Notes under the pieces: generated by a model | The model's input: the letters and a program-made list of their open reading frames with translations, nothing else | The model's database searches: none | What the model was told of the DNA's origin: nothing | In this document: piece after piece, positions 7,069 to 10,066 of the stretch | Numbering within the stretch: the first letter of the stretch is position 1 | How the letters are laid out: every line of letters starts with the position of its first letter | Program-made: the position numbers and the translations under genes | DNA from: Planctomycetaceae bacterium | GTDB taxonomy: Bacteria; Planctomycetota; Planctomycetia; Planctomycetales; Planctomycetaceae | Assembly (NCBI GenBank): GCA_020426065.1 | Contig: JAGQQT010000114.1 | Span: 1-10,066 of the forward strand | Direction: 5' to 3' | DNA length: 10,066 nt

Positions 7069-9753
7069 TCATCGTCCAGTTCCTTCGGAGGATGAAAACA
7101 CTTGTTCGCGAAATGAAGAACTCAGGGCAATTTCCACGATCAACTGCCGCAGGCGGTAATGATTTTCCCGAGTTCCTGCAATCACATCATCAATTGTACA
7201 ACGGTCATACCATTCCAGGCCACGGCCCAGTGAGTATGTCAACATTTTTTCGGCCATACAACGGGTAAATTCGTCAGGACGCCTGCTCAGAATGGTAATC
7301 AGTTCCTGAGGACCGTTAAAAGAGGTGCCATCCGGCAAATCTCCCCGGGCATCAATCGGGTGAGTCCCTTCCGTTTCGCGCCAGCGTCCCACCGCATCGA
7401 AGTTCTGCAGCCCGAACCCGATGCCGTCCATCAGCTTATGGCATGAACTGCAGATCGGATCCTTCTGGTGCAGAATCAGCTGCTCCCGAAAAGACAGGTT
7501 GGGGTTGGCAACCTGTGTTTCTTCCAGAGAAGGAGCGGTGGGCGGAGGTGGTGGCGGAGCCTGAGCCAGAATGTTTTCCAGGACCCACTCCCCCCGTTTC
7601 ACGGGTGAAGTTCGATTGGGGAAAGATGTCAGTGTCAGGATTCCGGCATGGGAGAGCAGTCCTCGTCGGGGAGTTTCAGAGAGTTTCACCTGCCGAAACT
7701 CAGGTCCCTGGACATCCTTGATCCCGTAGTGGCTGGCCAGTGATTCATTGGCAAAGGTGTAATCAGCTGTCAGCAGTTCCATGATGCTCAGGTTGTTGTC
7801 CAGCACATGCTCAAACAGTAGTTCTGTTTCCGTCCGCATGGCACCTGCCAGTTCCTTGTTGAAGACTGGGAACAGATCCGGGTCCGGAGTCGCCTTGTCC
7901 AGTTTGTTGAGGCCCAGCCACTGGCTGACAAAGTTGCTGATCAGTCCGGATGATTTCTCATCAGTCATCATCCGCTCAACCTGCTGCTGAATTGTCTCGG
8001 TCCGGTTCAGCTTTCTGGCCCGGGCCAGTTCGAACAGTTCCTCATCCGGCATGCTGCTCCACAGGAAGTAAGAGAGGCGGGAAGCCAGCTCATAGTCATC
8101 CAGCTGGCCAGTTGGCTGATTGGATTGCTCGATTCGGAACAGGAATTCCGGAGAGACCAGGATAGCCTGCAGGGCAATTTGCATCCCCTGCTCAAAGGAC
8201 TGGCTGCGTTCATGGGCGATCTGGAAAACCCGTTCAAAACGGGCCAGCTGCTGATCGGTGGCAGGTCGTCGGAATGCCCGATCGAGTAGAGGTTTCAGGA
8301 ATGTTTTGGCCGCATCCTGAGGAGAGGCAAAGGTGGCAGGATCTTTGGTGATGATCTTCCGATGGCTCGCTGGAAAAGCAGAGAGCGGAACTTCACCCGG
8401 CCCTGACACTCTGGCTGAATGAACAAACAGATTCCGGTCCCGCATCTGTGGATCAGCTGCATCCGGATCGTAATGATCGTTAATGAAAGCAATGATCAGT
8501 TCGTGGGAACCTTGCGTCAGGTCCATGTTCCACTGCACATCCCGAGTCTTGCGATGACCCGGGACATCGTGAATTGCGAGGGACTTCCCATCCAGGAACA
8601 ACTCACATTTGGCCGGGACATCTCCCGCCTGCGTGCCGGAAACAATTACGGCAAACTGGTAAGGGCCGGCCACTTTGACATCAAACTTAGCCAGTGCTTT
8701 CCCGTTGGAGGGAAAGACTGCCATGCTGGTATCTGCACTTCCCGAACCCTGGATGCGAAATTCTTTTCCTTTCCATGTGCGATCCACTGCCAGAGTTTCC
8801 GGCAGAATGATGGCAGCTTCCGAGGCAGTTTCAGCAGCCTGCAGATATTTTTCGAGCAGGAGCGCAGAGGTCGTCAGCACGTCTCCGTTATTGTCGAAAC
8901 CGTATCCGGAATCATCAACAGGGAAGTTGGAGGAAAGGTTCAGGTCCAGTCCCAGCAGGTCTCGGATCGTGTTGTCATATTCCACCCGATTCAGACGATG
9001 GACCGTAACATGGCCAGCCCGCGGAACACCAATGCATTCGAAATGATTGAGTTCCTGATCAAACCAGTTTGAGACCAGATCCCGCTCCTCCTGGGGAGGG
9101 GCAGGCATATCCGAAGGAGGCATGGAACCGAGTGAAACCTGGCGGTAAACCCGATGCCACATCTCGAAGTTTTCGAGCACATCCGTATTCTGATCAAACG
9201 TGTCCAGCCGGACGTTCCCTTCCTGCATGTCCGGGCCGTGGCAGTCGATGCAATGCTGCTTGAAGAACTCCATGATCCGTGGATCCGCCGGCTGAGGTTC
9301 CGCCGCAGCCGCTGTCGCAACCACGGGCAATGGATCCAGAGCAGATCCCCCGCCGTTCGGATTGAGAGCGGAACTGATCATCGCCACAACCAGCAGAATT
9401 CCCATGAAGCCGATCACGAGGGTGGCAACGTTTGGTTTTTTCTCGCGGGGAGTCCGCTGCTGGCCTGATCCCCCATCCGGTTTGGGACGACGTGGCTTCT
9501 TGCAGGTTCCCTGTTTCAAAGAAGGGTTTCTGGACCCAATGCTTCGGTCAGGAGCCTCGCGTTTCTTCTTCGGAGTCTCGTTCTGCGGAGCAGTTTCTTT
9601 GCCAGCGGTTGCGGCTTCAATTTGTGCTTGAGATGGCAGCTGGATCTGCTGCTGGCAGGCTTCGTTGGGACATCGCACCTGACGACCCGCCAGTTCGAGA
9701 CGAACCTTGAGCGAGCGTTTGCAGGCAGGACATCGATAACGAAAAGCCGTCAT
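7069..9753 (-). CDS. PSD1-type cytochrome protein (DUF1587/1595/1592/1588/1585) with N-terminal zinc ribbon
   Basis: This 894-residue protein starts with a zinc-ribbon-like domain (Cys8-x2-Cys11 and Cys28-x4-Cys33). A Lys/Arg-rich linker (about 60-107) and one membrane helix (about 110-130) follow, placing the ribbon in the cytoplasm and the rest outside. Next come a cytochrome-c-like PSD1 domain with heme motif Cys168-Ile-Asp-Cys171-His172, DUF1587 (about 249-310, VHRLNRVEYDNTIRDLLG) and a beta-rich, probably carbohydrate-binding insert (about 355-450). DUF1595 (about 485-545) and DUF1592 (about 553-680) precede DUF1588 (about 696-795), which has a run of six prolines at 733-738 and a second Cys768-Ser-Ser-Cys771-His772 motif. 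DUF1585 (about 812-886) ends the protein. The family is abundant in planctomycetes and tied by inference to electron transfer during breakdown of complex organic matter; no reaction is established. Most relatives start with a plain signal peptide, so the ribbon/anchor front end is unusual. The ribosome site at ATG 9753 is weak (GAAAGACG). DUF1552 follows on the same strand. Confidence 0.93.
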   Translation of the reverse strand: MTAFRYRCPACKRSLKVRLELAGRQVRCPNEACQQQIQLPSQAQIEAATAGKETAPQNETPKKKREAPDRSIGSRNPSLKQGTCKKPRRPKPDGGSGQQRTPREKKPNVATLVIGFMGILLVVAMISSALNPNGGGSALDPLPVVATAAAAEPQPADPRIMEFFKQHCIDCHGPDMQEGNVRLDTFDQNTDVLENFEMWHRVYRQVSLGSMPPSDMPAPPQEERDLVSNWFDQELNHFECIGVPRAGHVTVHRLNRVEYDNTIRDLLGLDLNLSSNFPVDDSGYGFDNNGDVLTTSALLLEKYLQAAETASEAAIILPETLAVDRTWKGKEFRIQGSGSADTSMAVFPSNGKALAKFDVKVAGPYQFAVIVSGTQAGDVPAKCELFLDGKSLAIHDVPGHRKTRDVQWNMDLTQGSHELIIAFINDHYDPDAADPQMRDRNLFVHSARVSGPGEVPLSAFPASHRKIITKDPATFASPQDAAKTFLKPLLDRAFRRPATDQQLARFERVFQIAHERSQSFEQGMQIALQAILVSPEFLFRIEQSNQPTGQLDDYELASRLSYFLWSSMPDEELFELARARKLNRTETIQQQVERMMTDEKSSGLISNFVSQWLGLNKLDKATPDPDLFPVFNKELAGAMRTETELLFEHVLDNNLSIMELLTADYTFANESLASHYGIKDVQGPEFRQVKLSETPRRGLLSHAGILTLTSFPNRTSPVKRGEWVLENILAQAPPPPPPTAPSLEETQVANPNLSFREQLILHQKDPICSSCHKLMDGIGFGLQNFDAVGRWRETEGTHPIDARGDLPDGTSFNGPQELITILSRRPDEFTRCMAEKMLTYSLGRGLEWYDRCTIDDVIAGTRENHYRLRQLIVEIALSSSFREQVFSSSEGTGR

Positions 9754-9799
9754 GGTGGGCGTCTTTCAGTTGGATTGTTCTCAGGTGGAAGTGAGAGGC

Positions 9800-9838
9800 A
9801 ATCTCCGTCAGCCAGACAGACTCCCCGGGTGGGAGATT
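9800..9838 (-). repeat. Inverted repeat in the cytochrome operon leader
   Basis: AATCTCC (9800-9806) is the inverted copy of GGAGATT (9832-9838), separated by 25 bases that include a CCCCGGG core and related CAGACAG/GACAGAC words. If transcribed as a 5' leader, this could fold into a structured element about 50-85 bases before the ATG. It matches no riboswitch I recognise. Confidence 0.3.
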
Positions 9839-9968
9839 CTGACAGACGATTCGCCATCTTTGGCGGTATGGGTGGGGCAGGTATCAACCTGATTACATAA
9901 GTTTAGGACTCAGAACAGGTTTCGAATAGAGAAAAGCGGTTGTTGGATCGGAATTGTTGAATATTTGG

Positions 9969-9988
9969 CGGATCATTCCGCTGATCCG
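9969..9988. repeat. Operator-like dyad CGGATCA-N6-TGATCCG
   Basis: A perfect 7-bp inverted repeat with a 6-base spacer (TTCCGC) lies just beside the AT-rich patch, about 215-235 bases upstream of the cytochrome gene start. The 20-bp symmetrical layout is typical of a dimeric repressor or activator site, but the regulator is unknown. As RNA it would be a short hairpin without a T tract, so a DNA-binding site is more likely than a terminator. Confidence 0.4.
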
Positions 9989-10066
9989 AGTTTGTCGGTT
10001 ATTTTTCGTAAATGATTATTATAAAATATGTTACAGCAAATAATACCTGGGGATGCTGGCGGGCAG

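Larger units (their letters stand above)
9754..10066 (-). promoter_or_regulatory. Leader and presumed promoter region of the cytochrome/DUF1552 operon
   Basis: No gene is supported in these 313 bases. The half nearest the gene is GC-balanced and contains dyads; the distal part (about 9990-10045) is clearly AT-rich. On the minus strand a perfect TATAAT (10018-10023) is present, but the best -35 at 17-18 bases (GTATTA or GGTATT) is poor. The same patch read on the plus strand has TTGTCG (9992-9997) and TATTAT (10017-10022) at 19-base spacing, so a divergent promoter toward the right edge is possible. The start of transcription cannot be fixed from sequence alone. Confidence 0.4.

Noticed and set aside
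7520..7560. Purine-rich low-complexity tract on the plus strand
   Set aside because: It encodes the run of six prolines in DUF1588, a normal feature of that domain, so it is not a separate repeat.
10012..10066. Open frames running off the right edge from ATG 10012 or ATG 10028 on the plus strand
   Set aside because: Both frames stay open for fewer than 20 codons, neither has a ribosome site, and the window ends too soon to judge. A divergent gene beyond the edge remains possible.

Overview
The window looks like ordinary chromosomal DNA from a planctomycete, perhaps a Gimesia- or Rubinisphaera-like lineage of moderate GC content. The strongest sign is the adjacent pair of large secreted families typical of Planctomycetota: a PSD1-type cytochrome protein (DUF1587/DUF1595/DUF1592/DUF1588/DUF1585) and a Tat-exported DUF1552 protein. 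A planctomycete-style N-terminal zinc ribbon and a HEAT-repeat lipoprotein fit the same picture. The genus is an inference from gene content; no rRNA or other marker gene is present. I see no tRNA, rRNA, CRISPR array, insertion sequence, phage gene or integration site.

Left part, plus strand (1-3537). The window opens inside an unrecognised gene whose product ends in a C-terminal membrane anchor (1-1176). After about 300 bases without a gene comes a lipoprotein (1482-3479) with a lipobox, a long Glu-rich low-complexity middle and a C-terminal block of HEAT-like helical repeats. A strong hairpin terminator (3500-3537) follows.

Right part, minus strand (9753 down to 3512). Four genes run the other way: a zinc-ribbon/transmembrane/PSD1 cytochrome fusion (9753-7069), a DUF1552 protein (6984-5626), an FtsX/MacB-like ABC transporter permease (5551-4382) and a DUF455 ferritin-like protein with a TTG start (4333-3512). 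The gaps are 84, 74 and 48 bases, so they could be one transcript. A 9-bp hairpin at 5595-5619 may end or attenuate transcription after DUF1552, which would leave two units: cytochrome plus DUF1552, and permease plus DUF455. The last minus-strand gene meets the lipoprotein gene tail to tail, and its final codons form part of the lipoprotein gene's terminator hairpin.

How the genes may work together: the PSD1 and DUF1552 proteins are an established neighbouring pair in planctomycetes, presumably acting together outside the cytoplasmic membrane, but their biochemistry is unproven. The permease has no ATPase gene beside it here, so its partner must lie elsewhere. The bases from 9754 to the right edge look like the promoter and leader region of the minus-strand operon. 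I found no convincing evidence of an undescribed defence or mobile system. The most unusual item is the cytoplasmic zinc ribbon fused through a membrane helix to a c-type-cytochrome PSD1 protein.
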